The notes beneath the pieces were generated by a model that saw only the letters and a program-made list of their open reading frames with translations, did no database searches and had not been told where the DNA came from. Made by a program: the position numbers and the translations under genes. Positions 32,785-40,590 of a stretch of 64,000 nucleotides of DNA are shown piece after piece. Origin of the DNA: Mycolicibacterium lacusdiani (GTDB lineage Bacteria > Actinomycetota > Actinomycetes > Mycobacteriales > Mycobacteriaceae); the NCBI RefSeq assembly GCF_021916785.1, contig NZ_JAKCFC010000013.1, positions 1 through 64,000 of the forward strand, in the 5' to 3' direction. Position 1 is the stretch's first letter. Each line of letters opens with the position of its first letter.

Positions 32785-33567
32785 GTGTCCAGACGAGAAG
32801 ACGGCCGCCTCGACGACGAGTTGCGCCCAGTGACGATCACCCGCGGTTTCACCAATCACCCCGCCGGGTCCGTGCTGGTGGAGTTCGGTCAGACCCGCGT
32901 CATGTGCACCGCCAGCGTCACCGACGGCGTGCCGCGATGGCGCAAGGGATCGGGCCAGGGCTGGCTGACCGCCGAGTACGCGATGCTGCCCGCTGCCACT
33001 CACGACCGCTCGGACCGTGAGTCGGTCAAGGGTCGCGTCGGCGGCCGCACACAGGAGATCAGCCGCCTCATCGGCCGGTCGCTGCGGGCGTGCATCGACC
33101 TCGGGGCCCTCGGCGAGAACACCATCGCCCTGGACTGCGACGTACTCCAGGCCGACGGCGGAACCCGGACCGCCGCGATCACCGGCGCCTACGTCGCCCT
33201 GTCCGACGCCGTGACCTACCTGGCCGCGGCTCAGAAGCTCTCCGACCCGCGGCCGCTGTCCTGTGCGATCGCGGCGGTGTCCGTCGGCGTCGTCGACGGT
33301 CGCGTGCGGGTCGACCTGCCGTACTCCGAGGATTCGCGCGCCGAGGTCGACATGAACGTCGTCGCGACCGACACCGGCACGCTGGTCGAGATCCAGGGCA
33401 CGGGCGAGGGAGCCACCTTTCCCCGCTCGACGCTGGACAAGATGCTCGACGCGGCCATGGCCTCTTGCGAGCAGTTGTTCGCGGTGCAGAACGCAGCGCT
33501 CGAACTGCCGTACCCCGGTGTGCTCCCCGAGCCGACCGGCCCGACGAAGAAGGCCTTCGGAAGCTGA
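32785..33567 (+). CDS. rph: Ribonuclease PH
   Basis: A 260-residue phosphorolytic 3'-5' exoribonuclease that trims tRNA 3' ends. Recognisable segments are VEFGQTRVMCTASV near the N-terminus, RKGSGQGWLTAEYAMLP, RESVKGRVGGRTQEISRLIGRSLRA and DCDVLQADGGTRTAAITGAYVAL, whose Asp residues bind metal. Full length for the family. The GTG start is 42 bases after the phosphodiesterase, and rdgB follows after 6 bases, an arrangement seen in many bacteria. It corresponds to Rv1340. Confidence 0.97.
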   Translation: MSRREDGRLDDELRPVTITRGFTNHPAGSVLVEFGQTRVMCTASVTDGVPRWRKGSGQGWLTAEYAMLPAATHDRSDRESVKGRVGGRTQEISRLIGRSLRACIDLGALGENTIALDCDVLQADGGTRTAAITGAYVALSDAVTYLAAAQKLSDPRPLSCAIAAVSVGVVDGRVRVDLPYSEDSRAEVDMNVVATDTGTLVEIQGTGEGATFPRSTLDKMLDAAMASCEQLFAVQNAALELPYPGVLPEPTGPTKKAFGS

Positions 33568-33573
33568 CCCGGC

Positions 33574-34173
33574 GTGACCGACCTGCTGGTTGCGACGCGC
33601 AACGTCAAGAAGCTCGCCGAACTCCACCGCGTACTCGACGCCGCAGGCGTCACCGGTCTGCGGTTGCTGTCGCTGAATGACGCCCAGGCGTTCGACGAGG
33701 CACCCGAGACGGGTGCGACGTTCGAGGAGAACGCCCTGGCCAAGGCCCGGGATGCCTTCCGCGCGACGGGGTTGGCGTCGGTCGCCGACGACTCGGGCAT
33801 CGCGGTGGATGCACTGAACGGGATGCCGGGGGTGTTGTCGGCGCGGTGGTCGGGTGTGCACGGCGACGACGCGTCGAACACCGCGCTCCTGCTCGGCCAG
33901 CTCGAGGACGTCCCCGTGGAGCGGCGTGGTGCTGCGTTCGTGTCCGCGTGCGCGCTGGTGCACGCCGGCGGCGAGACCGTGGTACGCGGCGAGTGGCCGG
34001 GTACGGTCGCGTTCGAGTCACGCGGCTCCGGCGGCTTCGGCTACGACCCGGTGTTCGTCCCGGACGGGTCGTCGCGGTCGGCGGCCGAGCTGACCCCGGA
34101 GGAGAAGGATGCGGCATCGCACCGCGGCCGGGCGCTGGCCCAACTGGTGCCGGCACTGCGCGCGCTCGTCTGA
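33574..34173 (+). CDS. rdgB: dITP/XTP pyrophosphatase (RdgB/HAM1)
   Basis: A 199-residue house-cleaning enzyme that hydrolyses dITP, ITP and XTP to monophosphates so that deaminated purines do not enter DNA or RNA. Family motifs are LVATRNVKKLAEL, FEENALAKARDA, VADDSGIAVDALNGMPGV with the catalytic Asp, GGFGYDPVFVPDG and SHRGRALAQL. The GTG start directly follows rph. It ends the conserved plus-strand run that began with clpS, and corresponds to Rv1341. Confidence 0.96.
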   Translation: MTDLLVATRNVKKLAELHRVLDAAGVTGLRLLSLNDAQAFDEAPETGATFEENALAKARDAFRATGLASVADDSGIAVDALNGMPGVLSARWSGVHGDDASNTALLLGQLEDVPVERRGAAFVSACALVHAGGETVVRGEWPGTVAFESRGSGGFGYDPVFVPDGSSRSAAELTPEEKDAASHRGRALAQLVPALRALV

Positions 34174-34215
34174 CGTCGCGGCAGCAAATTTTCGATAGCG
34201 TAGCTAACGTGTAGT

Positions 34216-35715
34216 GTGCGCGACGTGGGTCGTCGTGGTTCCAGCAGTGCCGGGTCGTCGACTCGGCCGGCGCTCACCGCACGGCATCCGGCCATCCTGA
34301 TCGCGGTCCTCTCGGTCGCCGGGATCAGCGTCTCCCTGATGCAGACGCTCATCATCCCGCTGATCCCCGAACTGCCGAAGCTGCTGGACGCCAGCCCATC
34401 CGACGCGTCGTGGGCCGTCACCGCGACGCTGCTCACCGCCGCGGTCGCCACGCCGGTGTTCGGCCGGCTGGGTGACATGTACGGCGCCAAGCCAATGCTG
34501 ATCACCTGTGCGCTGATGCTGATCGTCGGCTCGCTGATCGCGGCCATGACGACGTCGCTGCTGCCGATGATCGTCGGGCGGGCGCTGCAAGGCTTCGGAA
34601 TCCCGATCATCCCGCTCGGCATCAGCGTGCTGCGCGCCTGCGTCCCGCCCGAGAAGGTCGGCAGCGCAATGGGTTTGATGAGCGCATCGCTCGGCGTCGG
34701 CGGTGCGCTCGGGCTTCCCCTGTCCGCGGTGATCGCCCAGCACTACGACTGGCACATGCTGTTCTGGTTCGCCACGGCGCTTGGCGTCATGGCGCTGGTC
34801 ATGTTCACCACGCTGGTCCCGCACGTGCCCTCGCGCTCCGACGATCGGCTAGATCCGATCGGCGCACTGCTGTTGGCAGGCGGCTTGGTGACGCTGCTGC
34901 TCGGCATCTCGAAGGGGCAGACCTGGGGGTGGACGAGCGGCCTGACGCTGGGCATGTTCGGTTCGTCGCTGGTCGTCTTCGCGGTGTTCGGGTGGTGGGA
35001 GCTGCGAGTGTCGTCGCCGACCGTCGATCTGCGAACCACGGTGCGGCGACCCGTGCTCGCCACCAACGTGGCGTCGGTCGCCGTGGCATTCGGCATGTTC
35101 GGGCTCTCGCTCGTCGCGCCGCAGATCCTGGAGATGCCGCGCGAGACCGGCTTCGGGCTGGGGCAGTCGATGCTGGCGACGGGGCTCTGGATGGCGCCGG
35201 GCGGGCTCGCGATGATGGTCGCCTCACCCATCGCGGCGCGTATCGCCGCGGTGCGCGGGCCGCGCTTCACGCTGGCCGTCGGTGCCGCGATCATCTCCGT
35301 CTCCTATGCCGCGGGCATCGCACTCCTGGCCGCGCCGTGGCAGATCATGTTGCTCAACATCACCGTGTCGGTCGGCGTCGGGTTCGCCTACGCATCGATG
35401 CCCGCGCTGATCAACGCTGCCGTTCCCATCTCGGAGACCGCCGCCGCCAACGGGATCAACGCGCTGGCTCGGTCACTGGGTACGTCGATCTCCAGCGCGG
35501 TGATCGGCGCGATCCTCGCCGGGATGACGGTGGCGCACGCAGGCGCGCAGGTGCCGTCCCTGGCGGGGCTGCGGACTGCACTATTGGTCGCCGCGGCGGT
35601 CGCGGGCCTGGCGGCGGTGCTGGCGTTGCTCATCCCGATCGCACGGCCCGTCGAACCCGCGGCGGAGGAGGAGGCGGTGGAGCTGGCCGCCGTCAGACCC
35701 CGAACTGCGCCTTGA
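34216..35715 (+). CDS. MFS multidrug efflux transporter (EmrB/QacA type)
   Basis: A 499-residue protein with ~14 hydrophobic spans, the number typical of DHA2 drug:H+ antiporters. The loop 2-3 signature is present as FGRLGDMYGAKPML, and span 5 carries the GLMSASLGVGGALGLPLSAV-like antiporter motif. The N-terminal ~20 residues are polar and cytoplasmic. The GTG start follows an A/T-rich promoter-like patch (TTTTCGATAGCGTAGCTAACG). It sits between rdgB and the DUF3817 gene, where M. tuberculosis has no transporter, and overlaps the convergent DUF3817 end by 23 bases. Substrate unknown. Confidence 0.9.
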   Translation: MRDVGRRGSSSAGSSTRPALTARHPAILIAVLSVAGISVSLMQTLIIPLIPELPKLLDASPSDASWAVTATLLTAAVATPVFGRLGDMYGAKPMLITCALMLIVGSLIAAMTTSLLPMIVGRALQGFGIPIIPLGISVLRACVPPEKVGSAMGLMSASLGVGGALGLPLSAVIAQHYDWHMLFWFATALGVMALVMFTTLVPHVPSRSDDRLDPIGALLLAGGLVTLLLGISKGQTWGWTSGLTLGMFGSSLVVFAVFGWWELRVSSPTVDLRTTVRRPVLATNVASVAVAFGMFGLSLVAPQILEMPRETGFGLGQSMLATGLWMAPGGLAMMVASPIAARIAAVRGPRFTLAVGAAIISVSYAAGIALLAAPWQIMLLNITVSVGVGFAYASMPALINAAVPISETAAANGINALARSLGTSISSAVIGAILAGMTVAHAGAQVPSLAGLRTALLVAAAVAGLAAVLALLIPIARPVEPAAEEEAVELAAVRPRTAP

Positions 35716-36070
35716 TCTTCTTGGTCTGGAAGTGCTCGACGACGATGCCGAGCAGCGGAATGGTGCCCGCCAGCAGCACGCCGATGGTCTTGGCAATGGG
35801 CCAGCGCACCTTGACGGCCAGGTTCGCCGCGAAGATGAGGTAGATGAAGTACACCCATCCGTGCACGACGGCGATCCAGCTGAGCGAGTCGTCGCCGAAC
35901 CCGTACTTCAGCACCATCTCGTAGCAGAGCGCGATGAGCCACACGCCCGTCACCCAGGCCAACACCCGATAGCCGGTCAGGGCCTTGCGGACGGTGTCGT
36001 TCGGCGTCTGCGACGCCGGATCGGAAGCCTGCGGGCGCTGCGCCGGCGCCTCGGGATCGGGTGAGGTCAT
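35693..36070 (-). CDS. DUF3817 integral membrane protein (Rv1342c-like)
   Basis: A 125-residue membrane protein with three spans in the DUF3817 arrangement (YRVLAWVTGVWLIALCYEMVLKYGFG, then HGWVYFIYLIFAANLAVK, then a hydrophobic hairpin). The N-terminal ~30 residues are polar and Pro/Gln-rich. The ATG overlaps the lprD stop by 4 bases (ATGA), as expected for a conserved operon. A second DUF3817 protein is encoded at 12426-12794. The function is unknown. Confidence 0.92.
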   Translation of the reverse strand: MTSPDPEAPAQRPQASDPASQTPNDTVRKALTGYRVLAWVTGVWLIALCYEMVLKYGFGDDSLSWIAVVHGWVYFIYLIFAANLAVKVRWPIAKTIGVLLAGTIPLLGIVVEHFQTKKIKAQFGV

Positions 36071-36444
36071 GGCGTGGTCCTGTCGTTCTCGGTCTCGTGG
36101 GATCTGGCGAGTTCGGCGAGGTAGGCGTTGTACTCCGCGAGCGTTGGATCGTCGTCCGGCAGTTGCGCCTTGGGCCGCTCGGGGAGCAGCCCCGCGGGGA
36201 TCTCGGTCAGCTCGCCGCGGTCCGGCTTGACCGGCGGTGCCTCCTCGTAGCGCACGAACTTGTAGTACGCGTAGAAGCAGAACCCGGCGAACATCGGCCA
36301 CTGCAGCGCGTAGCCGAGGTTCTGGAAGCTGCCCGACGTCGACTCGTATCTCGTCCACTGCCACCACGCGAGCGCGAGGCATCCGGCGGCGCCGAGGCAC
36401 ACCAGCAGGATGAGCGCCGGCCTCCTACGCCGTGTAGTGGACAT
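36067..36444 (-). CDS. lprD: Lipoprotein LprD
   Basis: A 125-residue protein corresponding to Rv1343c. The N-terminus has three to four Arg followed by a hydrophobic stretch with the lipobox-like LGAAGC at ~residues 17-22, then WWQWTRYEST, a second hydrophobic span (FAGFCFYAYYKFV) and an acidic hydrophilic tail. It may therefore be a two-span membrane protein as easily as a true lipoprotein. It is coupled to the DUF3817 gene. The function is unknown. Confidence 0.88.
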   Translation of the reverse strand: MSTTRRRRPALILLVCLGAAGCLALAWWQWTRYESTSGSFQNLGYALQWPMFAGFCFYAYYKFVRYEEAPPVKPDRGELTEIPAGLLPERPKAQLPDDDPTLAEYNAYLAELARSHETENDRTTP

Positions 36445-36477
36445 GGGTCAACGGTACCGCGTTAGGATCGCGGCGTT

Positions 36478-36560
36478 GCGGGCGTGATGGAACGGCAGAC
36501 ATGCCGGCTTTAGGTGCCGGTGCTCGAGAGAGCGTGTGGGTTCGAATCCCACCGCCCGCA
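36478..36560 (+). tRNA. tRNA-Leu (anticodon UAG)
   Basis: An 83-base type II tRNA. The acceptor stem pairs GCGGGCG with CGCCCGC, followed by discriminator A; CCA is not encoded. The anticodon stem CCGGC/GCCGG encloses TTTAGGT, giving anticodon TAG, which reads CUA. The T arm contains GGGTTCGAATCCC, and an extended variable arm lies between, as expected for leucine tRNA. It sits between lprD and prfC. Confidence 0.95.
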
Positions 36561-36570
36561 CTCCACACCG

Positions 36571-38205
36571 CTAGTCCTCGGCCGATGCGATCAGCGAGCG
36601 CAGGTGCACCCCGGGGTTGTCGCGCTGGAAGCCCTCGAGCCGCCACGACGTCGAGAACAGTGCCAGCATTACGCCGTCGCTCCTGGTCAGCACCTCCGCC
36701 GACGGCTGCTTGTTGACGAATTCCGCGTCCTCGGGGTCGACGATCCGCGCCACCGAGTACGGCAGCGACTCCAGTGCGATCGGCGCGCTCAACTCGGCGG
36801 CCATCCGGTGCTGGGCCACCTCGAACTGCATGGGCCCGACGGCGGCGAACACCGGGGCCTGCTCGCCGCGGCGGTCCGAGCGCAGCACCTGCACCACTCC
36901 CTCCTGGTCGAGCTGCTCGATTCCCTTGCGGAACTGCTTGTGCTTGCTGGGGTCGGTGCCGCGGGCCACCGAGAAGTACTCGGGGGAGAAGCTGGGGATC
37001 GGCGGAAACCGAACGGGCACATCGCGATAGAGCGTGTCGCCGGGGCGCAGCACCGCGGCGTTGGCCAGACCGATCACGTCACCCGGCCAGGCGTCGTCCA
37101 GCGTGGAGCGCTGCTGGCCGAACACCGACTGGGCGTACTTCGTGACGAACGGCTTGCCGGTGCCGGCGTGAGTCAGCACGTCACCACGCTCGAAGGTGCC
37201 GGAGCACACCCGGGCGTAGGCGATGCGGTCGCGGTGCGAGGAATCCATTCCTGCCTGCACCTTGAACACGAACGCGCTGAACGGCGATTCGACCGGCCGG
37301 GGCACCCCGTCCACGTCGACGATGGGCCCCGGCGAGGGCGCCAGTTCCACCAGCACGTCGAGCAGCTGGTTGACGCCGAAGTTCAGGGCCGCCGAGGTGA
37401 ACAGCACCGGAGAGGACTCGCCGGTGCGGAACGTCTCCGGATCGAAGTCCGAGCCGTCCATCGACAGCAGTTCGGACTCCTCGACCGCGGTCTCCCAGTC
37501 GCTTCCGGCGGCGTCGGCAGCCTGGTCGGCGGGGATGTGCTCCTCCGGGGCGGCGGTCGCGCCACCCGCGGTGCGCGTGAACCGGATGTAGTGGCCCTTG
37601 CGGCGGTCCATCACGCCCTTGAAGTCCCCAGCGATGCCCACCGGCCAGGTCAAAGGTGTGGTGCGCAACCCGATGCGTTCGTGGATCTCGTCCATCAGCT
37701 CCAGTGCGTAGCGGCCCGGACGGTCCCACTTGTTGATCACCGTGATGATCGGGATGCCGCGGTGCTTGCACACCTGGAACAGCTTCAGGGTCTGCGGCTC
37801 AAGGCCTTTGGCGGCGTCGATGAGCATGACGGCAGCGTCGACGGCCGTCAGCACCCGGTAGGTGTCCTCGGAGAAGTCGGCGTGGCCGGGGGTGTCGAGC
37901 AGGTTGATGACGCAGTCCTGCCCGGCGGTCGAGTAGTTGAACTGCAGCGCGGTCGACGTGATGGAGATGCCGCGGGCCTTCTCCATCTCCATCCAGTCCG
38001 AGACGGTGGAGCGGCGTCCGGCCTTGCCGTGGATCGCGCCGGCCTCGGTGATGACCCTGGCGTGCAGCACGAGCGCCTCGGTCAGCGTCGACTTGCCTGC
38101 GTCGGGGTGGCTGATGACGGCGAAGGTGCGGCGGCGGGTGGCCTCGGCGGTGACGCGGGGTGCCGACGGCCCGCCTGTCGCAACGGTGGCATTGGGAGAG
38201 TTCAT
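36571..38205 (-). CDS. prfC: Peptide chain release factor 3
   Basis: A 544-residue translational GTPase that recycles RF1/RF2 after termination. G1 is SHPDAGKSTLTEA, G2 lies in the ARGISITSTALQF region, and G3 is LDTPGHADFSEDTYR. The G4 motif reads NKWD, a variant of the usual NKLD/NKMD that keeps the required Asn-Lys-x-Asp. The C-terminal third matches RF3 (GPMQFEVAQHRM...). Full length. It starts on its own promoter, with the sulfatase gene 64 bases upstream in the same direction, and ends 11 bases from the tRNA-Leu 3' end. Confidence 0.95.
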   Translation of the reverse strand: MNSPNATVATGGPSAPRVTAEATRRRTFAVISHPDAGKSTLTEALVLHARVITEAGAIHGKAGRRSTVSDWMEMEKARGISITSTALQFNYSTAGQDCVINLLDTPGHADFSEDTYRVLTAVDAAVMLIDAAKGLEPQTLKLFQVCKHRGIPIITVINKWDRPGRYALELMDEIHERIGLRTTPLTWPVGIAGDFKGVMDRRKGHYIRFTRTAGGATAAPEEHIPADQAADAAGSDWETAVEESELLSMDGSDFDPETFRTGESSPVLFTSAALNFGVNQLLDVLVELAPSPGPIVDVDGVPRPVESPFSAFVFKVQAGMDSSHRDRIAYARVCSGTFERGDVLTHAGTGKPFVTKYAQSVFGQQRSTLDDAWPGDVIGLANAAVLRPGDTLYRDVPVRFPPIPSFSPEYFSVARGTDPSKHKQFRKGIEQLDQEGVVQVLRSDRRGEQAPVFAAVGPMQFEVAQHRMAAELSAPIALESLPYSVARIVDPEDAEFVNKQPSAEVLTRSDGVMLALFSTSWRLEGFQRDNPGVHLRSLIASAED

Positions 38206-38269
38206 TCTCGGTCCATGGTATTGGGGGTGGCCGCCAAACCCGTAATCGTGACCGCGGGCGGGGTGACCG

Positions 38270-40087
38270 CTACTGCCGAAGCCGCCGAACGACCTGCCTG
38301 ATCAGTCCGTCGTGGCTGGCTGGCGGATGACGTTCGACGTACGGCCACGGCTCGTTGCGTTCGGGGACCGCCGAGGCCTGCGCCTGCTTGAGTCGAATCC
38401 GGAGATGCCCGCGCAGGGCGTGCAGGGTCGGGTCCGACCACCGGTTGTGGGACTCGGTCGGATCGCCGGTCAGGTCGTAGAGTTCCCACTGGTCGTCGAT
38501 CGGCTCCGTGCGGTAGGCCTCGCCCCCGATGCCGTTGCTCGCGAGGTGTCGTACGCCCGGTTCCGTCCACGTCGCGGGATCGTCGAACGTGCGCACCAAT
38601 TTCCAGAGGTGGCCGGCGCCCCCGGACACCTCGGCGGCCGCGACGCGCACCACGAGTCCCTCGAAATTGTTGGCGACGTGCGCAGGAATCGTGATGCGCA
38701 GGGGTGCAGGGGGATTGGCGGTGACTCCCAGGCCACGTGCGGCAGCGGAGGCGCCGGTGTCGCCTTCGAGTACGTTGTCGCGCGTCATGAGATAGACGGC
38801 GCGATCCTCGTCCGCGGCGGCACCCTCCACGACTGGCAGGAGATCGACCCCGGGTAGCGGGTGCACCTCGGAGAACGTCTCGGACAGCTTGGCGGCGGTC
38901 GCGTCGACGTCGACTCCCGCCGCAGCGAGCAGAGTCGGCACCAGGTCGACGTGCGACGTCGGTGCCGTCACGGTACGAGGCCGAGTGGGTTGCGCCCCTA
39001 TGCGAGCAATGACGAACGGCACGCGAGTGGCCTCGTCGTATAGGTTGAACCACTTCTGATGCAGCCCACCGTGTGCGCCGAGCAGATCGCCGTGATCGGA
39101 CGTCCGGACGAGTAGGGCTTCAGTCGAGCCACCGTTGGTGACGGCGCGGCGGACCCGGTCGATGGGACCGTCGACCTCGGCATGCAAGCGGTAGTACAGG
39201 TCCCGGTACTGCTGCGCGTTGCGCTCGTACGTCCGGGCGATGGCCGCCGCAGGGCCGTACCCGGAGTAGTACGCCTCCCGGAAGGCGATCTGCGCGGCGG
39301 GTTTGGCCGAGAGATCCTCATCGGCCGTCGGTGCGGCCGGCACGGACGGTGGGTCCAGCGGAGAGGGGTCCAGCGGGCTGCGTCGCGTCCAGGCCGGGAA
39401 CAGCACGATGTCGTGCGGGTTGACGAAGCTCGCCACCAGTAGGAAGGGGCGCAACGCTGCCTCGTCGCCCGTGCGCCGCCGTTCATAGCGGTCGGCCAGC
39501 CAAGTGACGACGCGGTCTGCGATCAGTCCGTCGCGACGGACGCCGCTGTTCGATAGAGCTGCCCCGTGTGGTTCCGGTCCGACCCAGCCGCTGAACCCGT
39601 ACGCCGCCAGCGGATCGGCATCGAGATAACGTCGAACGGCGACCGCATCGACGACGCCGTGGTCGTCATTCGTCGCGAGCGGTTCGCCCGTGGCCGGGTC
39701 GACGAGATCGGCGTGCGAGATGTGCCACTTGCCGTCGTAGTGCGTGTCGTACCCGGCGGCGCGGAACCAGTTGCCCAGGGTCGGTACCTCACCTGGACGC
39801 AGCCACCGCAGGCGCGAGTCGTCGTGGCGCTTGCCGATGCCGTCGGTCTGCGTGACGCCATGCAGGTCGGGATAGTGCCCCGTGAACAGTGTCGGCCTGC
39901 TCGGCACGCACGCGAGCGAGCCGGTGTAGTGGCGGTCGAAGCGCACACCGTTGCGGTCGAACCAACGTCGGCCGGTCAGCGTGCGGTCCCGCCACGCCAG
40001 CACGGCGGGTGATTCGTAGGGCGGCACCGCGCGCTCCTCGTCGGTCATCAAGACGACGATGTCTGGCCGCGGTGAACCGTCAGGCAT
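38270..40087 (-). CDS. Sulfatase (arylsulfatase/choline-sulfatase-like)
   Basis: A 605-residue type I sulfatase without signal peptide or membrane span. The formylglycine motif is ACVPSRPTLFTGHYP (C-x-P-S-R), so maturation by a formylglycine-generating enzyme is expected. Metal and sulfate-binding residues appear in DIVVLMTDE, YDGKWHISH and SDHGDLLGAHG. The long C-terminal part (~residues 420-605) contains no second domain I recognise. The start codon lies 8 bases inside the upstream SRPBCC gene, which suggests coupled expression. The substrate is unknown. Confidence 0.93.
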   Translation of the reverse strand: MPDGSPRPDIVVLMTDEERAVPPYESPAVLAWRDRTLTGRRWFDRNGVRFDRHYTGSLACVPSRPTLFTGHYPDLHGVTQTDGIGKRHDDSRLRWLRPGEVPTLGNWFRAAGYDTHYDGKWHISHADLVDPATGEPLATNDDHGVVDAVAVRRYLDADPLAAYGFSGWVGPEPHGAALSNSGVRRDGLIADRVVTWLADRYERRRTGDEAALRPFLLVASFVNPHDIVLFPAWTRRSPLDPSPLDPPSVPAAPTADEDLSAKPAAQIAFREAYYSGYGPAAAIARTYERNAQQYRDLYYRLHAEVDGPIDRVRRAVTNGGSTEALLVRTSDHGDLLGAHGGLHQKWFNLYDEATRVPFVIARIGAQPTRPRTVTAPTSHVDLVPTLLAAAGVDVDATAAKLSETFSEVHPLPGVDLLPVVEGAAADEDRAVYLMTRDNVLEGDTGASAAARGLGVTANPPAPLRITIPAHVANNFEGLVVRVAAAEVSGGAGHLWKLVRTFDDPATWTEPGVRHLASNGIGGEAYRTEPIDDQWELYDLTGDPTESHNRWSDPTLHALRGHLRIRLKQAQASAVPERNEPWPYVERHPPASHDGLIRQVVRRLRQ

Positions 40088-40547
40088 GTGCCGACTCCAT
40101 TCGTCTGGTGAGTCCGGTGAGCATGGCGTCGGACTGCTTGGTCGCGAGTCGGCACACCAGTCGTTCCGCGATGCGGCTCAGTGGGTTCGCGCCGATCTCT
40201 ACGATGCTGGTGACGCGTACCAGCGTGGCGTCGCCGGCCGGTCGCAGCGTCCACCGGTTGGCGACGTAGCGCAACTGCTTTGGCAGACCTGTGATCTCGT
40301 AGCAGAGACGGACCGGCGGCTCGGCCTCGGTGATGCGCTCGACGAGGACGTTGCGCCCCACCTGCACCCGCCGGCTGGTCCCCAGCAGGGTGCCACCGGG
40401 CCCGTCGTTGAGCACCGACGAATGGTCGACTCCGTCGACCCACGAACTCAGCGCGCCGAAGTCGGCGAGTACGTCCCAGATCGCCTGAGATGACGCCGAT
40501 ATCGTACGAACCCGACTGGCCTCGAACACATGATCATTCAACACCAC
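40080..40547 (-). CDS. SRPBCC (polyketide cyclase/START-like) protein
   Basis: A 155-residue helix-grip protein: ASRVRTISASSQAIWDVLADFGALSSWVDGVDHS at the N-terminus, then beta-strand-rich middle, then a long C-terminal helix after EIGANPLSRIAERL. The family binds hydrophobic ligands such as lipids or polyketides in a deep cavity. It has two adjacent GTG starts (40547 and 40544). The stop overlaps the sulfatase start by 8 bases, so ligand binding may be linked to the sulfatase substrate; that is inference. Confidence 0.85.
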   Translation of the reverse strand: MVLNDHVFEASRVRTISASSQAIWDVLADFGALSSWVDGVDHSSVLNDGPGGTLLGTSRRVQVGRNVLVERITEAEPPVRLCYEITGLPKQLRYVANRWTLRPAGDATLVRVTSIVEIGANPLSRIAERLVCRLATKQSDAMLTGLTRRMESAHA

Positions 40548-40590
40548 GGCCCTCGCCGCTGAGGCGAGTCGGCGAATGCAGCGGGCGGCG

